Assembly: GCF_000974445.1 (NCBI RefSeq)
Contig: NZ_BBOJ01000001.1
Span: forward strand, 248,001-312,000
Reading direction: 5' to 3'
From: Lentzea aerocolonigenes
Lineage (GTDB): Bacteria; Actinomycetota; Actinomycetes; Mycobacteriales; Pseudonocardiaceae
DNA length: 64,000 bases
The stretch's first letter is position 1. Every line of letters starts with the position of its first letter. This document shows positions 43,765 through 52,284 of this stretch, piece by piece. Both the position numbers and the translations under genes were made by a program. The notes beneath the pieces are model-generated. The model saw only the letters and a list, made by a program, of their open reading frames with translations, was not told the origin of the DNA and ran no database searches.

Positions 43765-44667
43765 ATGATCCAGGCAGTGCGGTTGCGCAAGCACTACGGC
43801 AGGACGAAGGCGGTCGACGACCTGTCGTTCACCGTCAAGCCCGGCCGCGTCACGGGCTTCCTCGGCCCGAACGGCGCCGGCAAGTCCACGACCATGCGGA
43901 TGATCCTCGGCCTCGACACCCCCACCGGTGGCGACGTCACGATCGACGGCAAGTACTACACCGAGCTCAAGCAGCCGCTGCGCAAGGTCGGCGCGTTGCT
44001 CGACGCGAAGTGGGTGCACCCCAACCGTTCCGCGCGTGCGCACCTCAAGTGGATGGCGGTCTCGAACAAGATCCCGGCCAGCCGCGTCGACGAGGTGCTG
44101 GAGATCGTCGGTCTCACCGAGGTCGCGCACAAGAAGGCCGGCGGGTTCTCACTCGGCATGTCGCAGCGGCTCGGCATCGCGGGCGCGTTGCTCGGCGACC
44201 CCGAGGTGCTGCTGTTCGACGAGCCGGTCAACGGTCTCGACCCCGAGGGCATCCTCTGGATCAGGCAGTTCATGCACCGGCTCGCGGACGAGGGCCGCAC
44301 GGTGTTCGTGTCGAGCCACCTGCTCTCGGAAATGGCGCAGACGGCCCAGGACCTCATCGTGATCGGCAAGGGCCAGCTGATCTCGCAGACCACCACCGAG
44401 CAGTTCATCAGCGACGCCACCCAGGACCACGTCCGCGTGCGCTCCCCTCACGCCGTGAAGCTGCGCGAGATCCTCGCGGCCAACGCGACGGTCACTGAGG
44501 ACGCGGTCGACGGAGCCCTTGTGGTGCACGGCATTCCGGCACCGCAGATCGGTGAGATCGCGGCGGAGAACCAGATCGTGCTGCACGAGCTCAGCCCTCA
44601 GCGCGGGTCGCTGGAGGAGGCCTTCATGCAGCTCACCAAGGAGTCGGTGGAGTATCACGCGCACTGA
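43765..44667 (+). CDS. ABC transporter ATPase, paralogue without permease
   Basis: 300 residues from ATG 43765 (GGGAGAGG upstream). Nearly the same sequence blocks as the ATPase at 41999, including VDDLSFTV, GALLDAKWVHPNRSARAHL, VLLFDEPVNGLDPEG and LHELSPQRGSLEEAFMQLT. All ATPase motifs are intact. No permease follows; a terminator separates it from the permease upstream, and the next gene is convergent with a 35-bp overlap. It may energise the same permease or one encoded elsewhere. Confidence 0.92.
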   Translation: MIQAVRLRKHYGRTKAVDDLSFTVKPGRVTGFLGPNGAGKSTTMRMILGLDTPTGGDVTIDGKYYTELKQPLRKVGALLDAKWVHPNRSARAHLKWMAVSNKIPASRVDEVLEIVGLTEVAHKKAGGFSLGMSQRLGIAGALLGDPEVLLFDEPVNGLDPEGILWIRQFMHRLADEGRTVFVSSHLLSEMAQTAQDLIVIGKGQLISQTTTEQFISDATQDHVRVRSPHAVKLREILAANATVTEDAVDGALVVHGIPAPQIGEIAAENQIVLHELSPQRGSLEEAFMQLTKESVEYHAH

Positions 44668-45781
44668 CAACGGGTTTGGGCCGCCGTGACCTGATGGCGG
44701 GCAGCGCGATCAGCAGCCCGGTCATCACCGCGGTCCCGCCCGCGACGGCGGCGACGAACGGCAGCCGGTCGGAGATCTTCGCGGCCGGCTGCACGGACCG
44801 TTGCGCGGTGCGGGCCGGAGTCGGTTGCGCCGTCGACGGTTTCGGGGGCGGCAGCAGCGGGTTTCGTTCCACCGGAGGGAACTGCGCGGTGAGCGCGCCC
44901 ATCGGGTTGACCAGGCCGAAACCGGTCGTCGCGTCGCGGCCCGGCTCGGCCAGGTCCTTCGCGGTCTTGATCAACGCGTTGACGACGTCCTTGGCCGGCA
45001 GGTCGGGGTGCTTGGCGCGCACCAGCGCCGCGACCCCGGACACGATCGCCGACGCCGCGCTCGTGCCGTCCATCTCGGCGTAACCGCTCGAGTAGACGCT
45101 CTGCGGCGCGGTGGTGACGACGCCCTGTGCCGGTGCCGCGAGCACCGTGTCCGCGCCGACGTTGGAAGACCCCCACGGCTTGCCCTCGCGGGTCGTGCCC
45201 GCGACCGCGATCACGCCACCGATGTTGGCGGGCGCGGAGACCTCCTTGCCCTCGTTGCCGGTGGCGGCGACGAGGACGACGTCCTTCTCGATCGCGTAGT
45301 TCACGGCCTTGACCAGCGACGGCGTCATCGTGCTCGAGAAGCCCAGCGACATGTTCACGACCTTGGCGCCGTGGTCGGCCGCCCACCTGATGCTCTGCGC
45401 GACGACGTCGAGCGAGAACTGCTCCTTCTCCGCGCTCGCGATCGGGAGGATCTTGGCGGCGGGCGCGATGCCGAGCGCACCGCCGTTGCGGCCGGTCGCG
45501 GCGATGATCCCGGCCATCCCGGTGCCGTGACCGTCGGTGTCGGTCGTGCCGTCCGTGCCCTTGGAGCTGCCGAAGCCGGTGCCGGGTAAGACCTGACCCG
45601 CGAGGTCGGGGTGTTTGGCGTCGACCCCGGAGTCGATCACCGCGACGACCACGCCGTCACCGCGCGCCTGGTCCTGCGCGGAGTACACGTCGAGCGCGTC
45701 GAGGTGCCACTCCTGCTCCTCGATCGTCTGCGCGGCGAGCAACAACGGCAGCGCAACGGCGAGCGCGGGAAGCAGGGCCAC
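44633..45781 (-). CDS. Mycosin-like subtilisin serine protease (S8)
   Basis: 382 residues, GTG start. Signal peptide (about 1-17), catalytic Asp in AVIDSGVDAKHPD (about 49), His in DGHGTGMAGI (about 84) and Ser in DGTSAASAIVSG (about 240). A proline-rich linker and one C-terminal membrane helix (about 343-363) followed by basic residues anchor it outside the membrane. This layout is that of MycP mycosins of type VII secretion systems, but no EccB/C/D/E or WXG100 gene is in the window. The 3' end overlaps the ABC ATPase gene by 35 bp. Confidence 0.9.
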   Translation of the reverse strand: MALLPALAVALPLLLAAQTIEEQEWHLDALDVYSAQDQARGDGVVVAVIDSGVDAKHPDLAGQVLPGTGFGSSKGTDGTTDTDGHGTGMAGIIAATGRNGGALGIAPAAKILPIASAEKEQFSLDVVAQSIRWAADHGAKVVNMSLGFSSTMTPSLVKAVNYAIEKDVVLVAATGNEGKEVSAPANIGGVIAVAGTTREGKPWGSSNVGADTVLAAPAQGVVTTAPQSVYSSGYAEMDGTSAASAIVSGVAALVRAKHPDLPAKDVVNALIKTAKDLAEPGRDATTGFGLVNPMGALTAQFPPVERNPLLPPPKPSTAQPTPARTAQRSVQPAAKISDRLPFVAAVAGGTAVMTGLLIALPAIRSRRPKPVVSARDTPPTPW

Positions 45782-45936
45782 GACAGCTACATCGTGTTTC
45801 CATCTCGCCGCGCAACGTGCCTGGCGTCACACGTTGCGTAAGGGTGTTGTTAACAAGCCGTGAAACACCACTTTCTGGACATCTTCGGCGTTTGGCTTCC
45901 CGTTCAATGGGGATATCCCCGCTGCGGAGGTGGCCA

Positions 45937-46446
45937 GTGGTCCGTGTCGAAGCAATGCTCGGCCTCGAGTGGGCAAGCGCGCTCGAGGCTCCAAACCCTG
46001 CCGAAATCGCCCTCACCCCTGCAGAGGCGCGCCGCTCCTGGGTGAACCGCGCCAACGAGACCGAAGTTCTTACGATGTACCGCGCGGTGCGCTCCGTCGA
46101 GGACGCTCCCGCGCCGTGGTGGCTGCGCGCGCTCGATCGCGGCCGGCTGCGCTCCCGTGCCGAAGGTCACGCCGTCGAGGACGCCGTGAGCGAGTTGCTC
46201 TCGTCACGTCCCGGCTGGGTGTTCGTGCCCTGGGTCGACCTCGGCGAGGTCGGGTACTGGGAGTACGTGCCGTCCGAAAGCGGTGTCTACGGGCCGGCGA
46301 CGCCCACGACGGTGCAGTTCACCGACTCGCACCGCGGGTTCGTGCACCTGGTTCCTGCCCACCACGGGCCAGGCCAGCCTCAGCCCATCGACTTCACTGT
46401 CGCTGACCTGCGTGCTCAGATCGAGGACATCGAACTGATTGCGTAG
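45937..46446 (+). CDS. Hypothetical protein, function unknown
   Basis: 169 residues from GTG 45937, chosen because GCGGAGG lies 6 nt upstream; an in-frame ATG at 45907 lacks one. No signal peptide or membrane segment. Contains a Trp-rich central part (APAPWWLRALDRGRLRSRAEGHAVEDAV and PGWVFVPWVDLGEVGYWEYVP) and ends with an acidic segment. The stop TAG is part of the -10 box of trmB. Upstream, the palindrome TTGTTAACAA (45847-45856) lies between this gene and the divergent mycosin. Confidence 0.7.
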   Translation: MVRVEAMLGLEWASALEAPNPAEIALTPAEARRSWVNRANETEVLTMYRAVRSVEDAPAPWWLRALDRGRLRSRAEGHAVEDAVSELLSSRPGWVFVPWVDLGEVGYWEYVPSESGVYGPATPTTVQFTDSHRGFVHLVPAHHGPGQPQPIDFTVADLRAQIEDIELIA

Positions 46447-46457
46447 GCTGTCCGGTC

Positions 46458-47159
46458 GTGACCCGGCCTGAGTTCCACCGTTCCATCGTCAGCTTCGTCC
46501 AGCGCGGCGAGCGCATGACCGTGGGGCAGGAGCGTGCCTGGGACACGTACTGGGAGAAGATGGGCAACGACGTGAAGTCCTTGCCCGAGGGCACGCTGGA
46601 CTTCACGTCGTGGTTCGGCCGTTCCGCGCCCGTGCTGCTGGAGATCGGTTCCGGCATGGGCGAGACCACCTCGCAGCTCGTGGCCGCCGCGCCCGAGCTG
46701 AACTACGTCGCCGTCGAGGTCTACAAGCCGGGACTCGCCCAGCTGCTGCTGCGCGCCGAGCACCTCGGCGGGCTGGACAACCTGCGCGTGCTGCGCGGTG
46801 ACGCCGTCGACCTGTTGACCGACCACGTCGCGCCCGCGTCGTTGCACGGCGTGCGGATCTTCTTCCCGGACCCGTGGCCGAAGAAGAAGCACCACAAGCG
46901 CCGGCTCGTGCAGCCGGAGTTCGTGGCGCTGCTCGCGTCGCGGCTGGAGCCCGGTGGCGTGCTGCACCTCGCGACGGACTGGGAGCACTACGCGGAGCAG
47001 ATGCTCGAGGTGTGTTCCGGCGAGCGGCTGCTGACCAACATGTACGACGGCTGGGCGCCTCGTCCCGACTGGCGGCCCGTCACGAAGTTCGAGCAGCGGG
47101 CCGTGAACGAGGGCCGCGTTTCGCACGACCTGATGTTCAAGCGGAACGACCTCACCTGA
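46458..47159 (+). CDS. trmB: tRNA (guanine-N7-)-methyltransferase
   Basis: 233 residues. Adds a methyl group from S-adenosylmethionine to G46 of tRNA. AdoMet site EIGSGMGETT (about 61-70), VEVYKPG, and the catalytic FFPDPWPKKKHHKRRLV block (about 135-151) are typical; TKFEQRA is the conserved C-terminal substrate motif. GTG 46458 with TAGGCT (46444-46449) 8 nt upstream, consistent with a leaderless mRNA. Confidence 0.96.
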   Translation: MTRPEFHRSIVSFVQRGERMTVGQERAWDTYWEKMGNDVKSLPEGTLDFTSWFGRSAPVLLEIGSGMGETTSQLVAAAPELNYVAVEVYKPGLAQLLLRAEHLGGLDNLRVLRGDAVDLLTDHVAPASLHGVRIFFPDPWPKKKHHKRRLVQPEFVALLASRLEPGGVLHLATDWEHYAEQMLEVCSGERLLTNMYDGWAPRPDWRPVTKFEQRAVNEGRVSHDLMFKRNDLT

Positions 47160-47237
47160 TCGAGGTCTCAAGCTGGGGGTTACGCCACTGCGGGTCTAGG
47201 TCTCACCCGTTCGGGTGGCGGCTGTTGATCACCCGAA

Positions 47238-48398
47238 ATGCCCCGAGTGGCAGTGACGCGTGAAGCCGTTCCGGCCTTAGGTTTCCGCTCCGTGACCCCC
47301 GACGTCCTCCCCGTCGCGGAGGAGTTCGTCCGCATGTTCCACGCGGCGCACTCCGACGCAGGCTCCCTGTCCGCCCGCATCGCCCAGGTGCGCGCCGAGA
47401 TCGCCGAGACCGGAACCTACCGGCACACCACCAACGAACTCGCGTACGGCGCGCGGATCGCGTTGCGAGATTCCGGTTGGTGCACCTCGGGTGTGCCGTG
47501 GCGTCGGCTCAAGGTCCGCGATCTGCGCGGCTACCGCAACGCCGCCGCCGTCGCCGGAGAGTGCGTCGAGCACCTGCGGCTCGCGACCAACGGCGGCGAG
47601 ATCCGGCCGCTGGTAACGGTTTTCGCACCGGACGCGCCCGGCTCGCCCGGCCCGGTGATCTGGAACGAACAGCTGATCCGGTACGCCGGGTACGCCGACG
47701 GGACGGGGGACCGGCGGTACACCCAGTTCACGGAAACCATGCAGGGCATGGGATGGCGTCCGCCCGTGCGTCGGTCACGCTTCGACCTGCTGCCGTTGGT
47801 GGTGGAGACCCAGCACGAAGGACCGCGGCTGTTCACGCTGCCGTCCGAGGTCGTGCACGAGGTTCCGCTGGAGCACCCGACCCTGCCGTGGTTCGGCGAG
47901 ATGGGCCTGCGCTGGCACGCGGTCCCGGTCATCTCGAACATGAGACTGTCCATCGGCGGCGTGAACTACCCCGCCGCGCCGTTCAACTCCTGGTTCGTGG
48001 GCGCCGAGATCGGCACGCGTTCCCTGGCTGAGGAAGGCGCTTACGGTGTGGCGCGCCAAGTCGCCGAAGCGTTGGGTTTGGACACGACGTCCGAACGCAC
48101 GCTGTGGCGGGACTTCGCGACCGTTCACCTGAACGCTGCAGTGCTGCACTCGTTCGACAAGGCGGCCGTCACCATCACGGACCACCACGCGGAAGCGTTG
48201 CACCGCCTCGCGTGGCTGCGTTCTCGCCAACGTCCGTCGGCCGCGCGTCCCGCGTTCCGGTTGGACACCGCCGCCGCGGCGCGCGCACGGACCGGTGCTC
48301 CGGCGCGCTTCACGGCCGCGTTGGACGAGACCCGTCCACAACCGACGAGCAGGCTGGCGGAGTTGCTCCGCCAGCAGAACTCCCTGACCAGCGTCTGA
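47238..48398 (+). CDS. nos: Bacterial nitric oxide synthase oxygenase, divergent
   Basis: 386 residues, slightly longer than typical bacterial NOS (about 350-370). Heme-thiolate oxygenase converting L-arginine to citrulline and NO with external electron donors. Recognisable blocks: heme-ligand Cys82 in GWCTSGVPWRRLKVRDLR, IWNEQLIRYAGY (141-152), FDLLPLVVE, GLRWHAVPVISNM, GGVNYPAAPFNSWFVGAEIGTR with substrate-binding Glu257, and LHSFDKAAVTITDHH. Differences from canonical bNOS: the RCxGRxxW heme loop reads GWCTSGVPW and FNGWY reads FNSWF. The first 25 residues may be non-native. Stands alone; no nitrating P450 nearby. Confidence 0.87.
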   Translation: MPRVAVTREAVPALGFRSVTPDVLPVAEEFVRMFHAAHSDAGSLSARIAQVRAEIAETGTYRHTTNELAYGARIALRDSGWCTSGVPWRRLKVRDLRGYRNAAAVAGECVEHLRLATNGGEIRPLVTVFAPDAPGSPGPVIWNEQLIRYAGYADGTGDRRYTQFTETMQGMGWRPPVRRSRFDLLPLVVETQHEGPRLFTLPSEVVHEVPLEHPTLPWFGEMGLRWHAVPVISNMRLSIGGVNYPAAPFNSWFVGAEIGTRSLAEEGAYGVARQVAEALGLDTTSERTLWRDFATVHLNAAVLHSFDKAAVTITDHHAEALHRLAWLRSRQRPSAARPAFRLDTAAAARARTGAPARFTAALDETRPQPTSRLAELLRQQNSLTSV

Positions 48399-48432
48399 CT
48401 TCCCCATCACACGCTGGCCCGCCGCGTGGGCC

Positions 48433-48531
48433 CTAGCTCTGAGAGTCGATCATGACTCCCGACAGGGCCATCAGCGCAAGGACCAACAGGCCGACCACAG
48501 CGGCGGCCCAAGTGAACACAACTGACAACAT
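48433..48531 (-). CDS. Tiny membrane protein (32 aa)
   Basis: ATG 48531 with GGAGG 7 nt upstream (ACGGAGGACGCC). Residues 5-27 form one hydrophobic helix (VVFTWAAAVVGLLVLALMAL), ending MIDSQS. Lies in the 302-bp gap between nos and the orphan histidine kinase. The ribosome site and clean helix make it a credible gene; no family recognised. Similar in style to the small membrane gene at 25281. Confidence 0.6.
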   Translation of the reverse strand: MLSVVFTWAAAVVGLLVLALMALSGVMIDSQS

Positions 48532-48700
48532 GGCGTCCTCCGTTTCCCCGACTTCCGCTCCTCCAGAGTCCGTTACCGGGGCGTGATCCGGCATCCGCCG
48601 TGAGGGTATTTCCGCAGGTCGCCCACTCAGCCTTCTGGCTGATGCCGGGTGAGCCTCCGGTCGGACGCGGGGTAGCACTTCCGGCTTTACTGTGTGTCGG

Positions 48701-49858
48701 GTGGAGAGCACGGACTTGAACTGGCGGTTGCTCGCCAAACGCCAGTGGCCGCTGGCGCTCTCGCTCACCGGAATCGCCGTCGCGGAACTGGGGTCGATCG
48801 ACACCGCGCTCGGCTGGTGGCAGGTCCCCGGCGTGCTGGTCATCTGCGCCATCTCGGTGCTGGCACCGCGCAGACCGTTCGACGCGGCCCTGGCGGTGGC
48901 GTTCGCCATCGTCTGTGTGGCGCTCTACCTGCGGTTTCTCGGCGTTGCGTTCGAGCCGCACTTCTTCCTCAGCGGTGCCAACGTCTCGGTCACCGGTGCC
49001 GCGATGGCGACCATCGCGGTCCTCGTCCGCGAGTCCTCGCGCCTGCGCGCGCTGTCCGGCACGGTGCTGGTGCTGACAGCGATGATCACCGCCGAGGTCC
49101 TCGGCTGGCCGATCGTGTCGGCGCGCGAGTACCGCGAATGGGAACCGGACACCACGTCGTACCTGTTCGGCGCGTGCATCATGCTCGTGCTGGCGGTCGG
49201 CAGCGGGCTGTACTTCCGGGCACGGGACAACGAACGCGCGTCCCAGCTGGCGGCCTCCGTCGCGGCGGCCCAGAACGCCGAACGGATGGCGTTGGCGCGC
49301 GAGCTGCACGACGTCGTCGCCCACTACGTGACGGCGATCGTGGTGCACGCGCAGGCAGGCCAGCTCAACCGCGAGGTCGACGTGCTGCCGGCCATCGCCA
49401 CGTCCGGCACCGAGGCGCTGACCGCGATGCGCCGTCTCGTCGGAACCATGCGGGACGGCACGGCGGCAGGACCGGCCGCGTCCTCGTCCCTGATGGACGA
49501 CGTGCGGGAGCTGGCCGCGGAGTCCGGGCTGCCGGTGCGGCTGTCGTTCGAGCTGGAGGACGCGGTGCCGCAGGAGCTCGCCCGCTCGGTGCTGCGGCTG
49601 GTGCAGGAATCGCTGACGAACACCCAGAAGCACGCGGCTTCGGTGTCCTCAGTGGACGTGGCGCTGTCCTCGAGCGACGGTGTGCTGCGACTCGCCGTCG
49701 ACGACGACGGCATCGCCTCCGGAGTTCCCGTTGGCGGCTCTGGAGGTTACGGGCTCGTCGGCATGCGCGAGCGCGTGGAACTGCTGGGCGGAACGTTCTC
49801 CGCAGGCCGACGCGAACCGGCTGGGTGGACGGTCCGCGCCGATCTGCCTCTTGCTTAA
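48701..49858 (+). CDS. Orphan sensor histidine kinase (NarL/DesK class)
   Basis: 385 residues. I start it at GTG 48701 because TACTGT (48688-48693) lies 7 nt upstream; GTG 48692 would sit inside that box. Five or so membrane helices in the first 165 residues, coiled linker, phospho-acceptor His in RELHDVVAHYVT (about 200), N box QESLTNTQKHAA, G boxes DDDGIASG and GYGLVGMRERV. No response regulator is adjacent; the nearest lies 12 kb away (36346). Confidence 0.9.
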   Translation: MESTDLNWRLLAKRQWPLALSLTGIAVAELGSIDTALGWWQVPGVLVICAISVLAPRRPFDAALAVAFAIVCVALYLRFLGVAFEPHFFLSGANVSVTGAAMATIAVLVRESSRLRALSGTVLVLTAMITAEVLGWPIVSAREYREWEPDTTSYLFGACIMLVLAVGSGLYFRARDNERASQLAASVAAAQNAERMALARELHDVVAHYVTAIVVHAQAGQLNREVDVLPAIATSGTEALTAMRRLVGTMRDGTAAGPAASSSLMDDVRELAAESGLPVRLSFELEDAVPQELARSVLRLVQESLTNTQKHAASVSSVDVALSSSDGVLRLAVDDDGIASGVPVGGSGGYGLVGMRERVELLGGTFSAGRREPAGWTVRADLPLA

Positions 49859-49941
49859 CGCTCGTCGCGAATGACGTCGAACTCCTGCGTCATCTCGACA
49901 TCGCTGAACTGGTCGTCGTTCTGTGGGTCGATGTCGGCCAC
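49855..49941 (-). CDS. Tiny acidic protein (28 aa)
   Basis: GTG 49941 follows CGGAGG with a 5-nt spacer. Product VADIDPQNDDQFSDVEMTQE plus 8 more residues ending RDER: about a third acidic, no Cys, no membrane segment. It could be a regulator peptide or a leader-type precursor, but no modification enzyme is adjacent. Overlaps the kinase stop by 4 bp. Confidence 0.5.
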   Translation of the reverse strand: MADIDPQNDDQFSDVEMTQEFDVIRDER

Positions 49942-49992
49942 TGATGCCTCCGCGTGATCACGCCCGTACCGTGCGGTTGTGATCATGCCAAC

Positions 49993-50076
49993 TCAGCGGC
50001 GAGTCGGCGGCTTGGGGGTAGCGGGCTTCTGCGCGCGGCGGAACGATCCACTGGAGGTGCACGGCTTCTTCGACAT
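49993..50076 (-). CDS. Tiny basic protein (27 aa)
   Basis: ATG 50076; product begins MSKKPCTSSGSFRRAQKPAT and ends PKPPTRR. Rich in Lys, Arg and Pro. The ribosome site is weak (GCAGGGACG, distant). A dyad (AAGGGCCCGCC with GGCGAGCCCCTT, about 50121-50154) precedes it on the minus strand and could be an attenuator. Lies between the tiny acidic gene and the CRP-type palindrome at 50252. Tentative. Confidence 0.35.
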   Translation of the reverse strand: MSKKPCTSSGSFRRAQKPATPKPPTRR

Positions 50077-50251
50077 GATCTTGTGACGTCCCTGCTCTCG
50101 TGAAGGTTGCCCGGGAAGCACAAAGGGCCCGCCGGTTCGTGCCTGGCGAGCCCCTTGGTCAGGGAGAAGTTTTGGCCGGGGCGCGGACCCTGGGGGTCGG
50201 CCCGCGCCCGACAGAGCGAGGATTCCCGCGTGTTCCGGATCCATGCATGCT

Positions 50252-50267
50252 TGTGATCGTCATCACA
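50252..50267. promoter_or_regulatory. Perfect CRP-type site
   Basis: TGTGATCGTCATCACA matches TGTGA-N6-TCACA completely and is itself a near-complete palindrome. It ends 4 bp before the CAGGAT box (50272-50277) of the amidohydrolase, so a bound CRP/GlxR-type protein would cover its -35 region. Confidence 0.65.
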
Positions 50268-50284
50268 GTGGCAGGATTCTCCGC

Positions 50285-51592
50285 ATGTCACTGCGTCTGC
50301 ACGCCCCGGTGGTCCTGCCCTGCGACGAGTCCTGCTCCGTGTTGCGGGACGCGGTCGTGGACGTCGTCGACGGCCGGATCACCTACGTGGGCGAACTCGC
50401 GTCCGCGCCCGCATTCGACGGCGAGGTCCGGCGGCTCTCCGGAATCCTGCTGCCCGGCCTCGTGAACACCCACGCCCACAGCCCGATGACGGTGCTGCGC
50501 GGTCTGGGTTCGGACCTGCCGCTGCTGCGCTGGCTGCAGGAGCAGATGTGGCCGAACGAGGCCAGGATGACCGCGGCCGACGTCGGCACGGGCATGCTGC
50601 TGGGCGCGGTCGAGATGCTGCGGCACGGCGTCACCACGTCGGCCGAGATGTACTTCCACGGCCCGGAGCTGGTGTCCTCGGTGCTCGCGGCCGGGTCACG
50701 GGTGGTGTTCGGCGGGGCGATCCTCGACGTGCCGGGCATGGACTGGCGGGCGTTGACCGACGACATCTCGGCGTGGATCGACGCCGACGGAATGCGCTTC
50801 GGCCCCGGTGAGCGGGTCGAGCTCGCGTACGGCCCGCACTCCGCCTACACGCTGTCGGCTTCCCAGCTGACCGCGGTGGCCGTCGAGGCACGGGCTCGCG
50901 GCGCGCTGCTGATGGTGCACGTCGCCGAGTCGCCGTTCGAGGACGAGGCGCAGCGGGCGGAGTTCGGCTCGGTGCCCGCGTTGCTGAAGGCCTCGGACGT
51001 GCTGGGCGGTCGCGTGCTGTCCGCGCACTCCGTTCACCTCTCCGACGACGACATCGCGCTGTACGCGTCGTTCGGCGTCGGCGTGGCGCACTGCCCCGGC
51101 TCCAACGCGAAGCTCGCCTCGGGCATCGCACGCGTGCCGGAGATGCTGGCCGCAGGCGTGTCGGTCGGACTCGGCACGGACGGACCGGCGTCCAACGACG
51201 ACCTCGACCTGTTCGAAGAGGCACGACTGGCAGGGCTGTTCGCGCGCGTGTCCAAGATGGACGCCACGGTGCTCGGCGCCGCGCAGGCGTTGCTGATGGC
51301 GACCCGTGGCGGTGCCGCGGCTCTGGGACGCGACGACATCGGCGCGCTGGAAGCCGGGCGGTGGGCCGACGTCGTGCACATCGACGCGGACGACCCCGCG
51401 TTCGCCACCGGCCTGGACGCGCCGGACCCGCAGCTGCTCGCGAACCTCGTGTGGGCTTCCGGAGCGCGCCGGGTCACTGACGTCTGGGTGGCCGGTGACC
51501 ACGTCGTCTCCGGTGGGGAGTCGACGCGGGTCGACCGGCAGGAGGCCCAGGCAGGGGTCACCGCGGTGGCCCAGCGGCTGCGGAACGCCTGA
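50285..51592 (+). CDS. Amidohydrolase (TRZ/ATZ, S-adenosylhomocysteine deaminase-like)
   Basis: 435 residues from ATG 50285. Metal-dependent deaminase of the amidohydrolase superfamily. Ligands visible: NTHAHSP (HxH, about 61-65), His in MVHVAESPFEDE, His in SAHSVHLSD, and Asp in GLGTDGPASND. The set matches the mtaD/SsnA/chlorohydrolase group that deaminates adenosine-type or guanine-type substrates. CAGGAT lies 7 nt before the ATG and there is no ribosome site. The CRP-type palindrome at 50252-50267 suggests catabolite control. Exact substrate unknown. Confidence 0.9.
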   Translation: MSLRLHAPVVLPCDESCSVLRDAVVDVVDGRITYVGELASAPAFDGEVRRLSGILLPGLVNTHAHSPMTVLRGLGSDLPLLRWLQEQMWPNEARMTAADVGTGMLLGAVEMLRHGVTTSAEMYFHGPELVSSVLAAGSRVVFGGAILDVPGMDWRALTDDISAWIDADGMRFGPGERVELAYGPHSAYTLSASQLTAVAVEARARGALLMVHVAESPFEDEAQRAEFGSVPALLKASDVLGGRVLSAHSVHLSDDDIALYASFGVGVAHCPGSNAKLASGIARVPEMLAAGVSVGLGTDGPASNDDLDLFEEARLAGLFARVSKMDATVLGAAQALLMATRGGAAALGRDDIGALEAGRWADVVHIDADDPAFATGLDAPDPQLLANLVWASGARRVTDVWVAGDHVVSGGESTRVDRQEAQAGVTAVAQRLRNA

Positions 51593-52270
51593 TCAGCGCG
51601 GCCGAGGCCGCACCACGACCTCGGTGATGTGCGCGTCCGGCGTCGCCAGCACGGCCGACGCCACGGCGCGCCCCACCGAGGCCGGGTCCAGGTACTGGGT
51701 GGCGTCGTACTCGCCGCCCTCCTGGCGCCGCACCTCGTGCTGCATCGGCGTGTCCGTCCGGCCGGGGAACACCGAGGTCACGCGCAACGACGGCTCGTCG
51801 GCGCGCAGGGAGTCCGCGTAGGCCCGCAGCGCGAACTTCGAGGCCGCGTACACGCCCCAGCCGGGGTTCGCGTTCTTGCCGGCGCCCGAGTTGATCAGCA
51901 CGACCTGACCAGAGGCCGCGCGCAACGCCGGGAGCAGCAGCTTGGTCAGCGACGCGACGGCGAAGACGTTCACCTCGAACGTCCTGCGCCAGTCCTCGTC
52001 GGTGGCCTCGCCCAACGGTCCGAGCAGGGCCACTCCCGCGCTGTGCACGACCACGTCCAGGCGCGACACGCTGCTCAGGTCGGCCGACGCGACGTCCGTG
52101 AGGTCGAACGGCCAGCCCTGGGCGCCGGGGAGCTCGGCGGCGAGCACGGAGAGGGACGTTTCGTCACGTCCGCCTAGCAGCAGATCGTGAGTCGGGGCCA
52201 GACTTCGGGCGATGGCCGAGCCGATTCCACTGGATGCCCCGGTGACGAGGGCGACCGGACGATCACTCAT
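51593..52270 (-). CDS. Short-chain dehydrogenase/reductase
   Basis: 225 residues. TGASSGIGSAIA (10-21), the NAG-equivalent HSAGVALLG, catalytic Ser in INSGAG and YAASKFALR (YxxxK). Classical SDR, probably NADP-dependent. ATG 52270; on the minus strand TACGGT lies 6 nt upstream, within the 14-bp gap to the divergent MFS start, consistent with a leaderless mRNA. Its 3' end meets the amidohydrolase stop directly. Confidence 0.92.
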   Translation of the reverse strand: MSDRPVALVTGASSGIGSAIARSLAPTHDLLLGGRDETSLSVLAAELPGAQGWPFDLTDVASADLSSVSRLDVVVHSAGVALLGPLGEATDEDWRRTFEVNVFAVASLTKLLLPALRAASGQVVLINSGAGKNANPGWGVYAASKFALRAYADSLRADEPSLRVTSVFPGRTDTPMQHEVRRQEGGEYDATQYLDPASVGRAVASAVLATPDAHITEVVVRPRPR

Positions 52271-52284
52271 GGGGGAACCGTAAC

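Noticed and set aside
44633..45781. Type VII secretion locus
   Set aside because: Only a mycosin-like protease is present; no ecc or WXG100 genes occur in the window.
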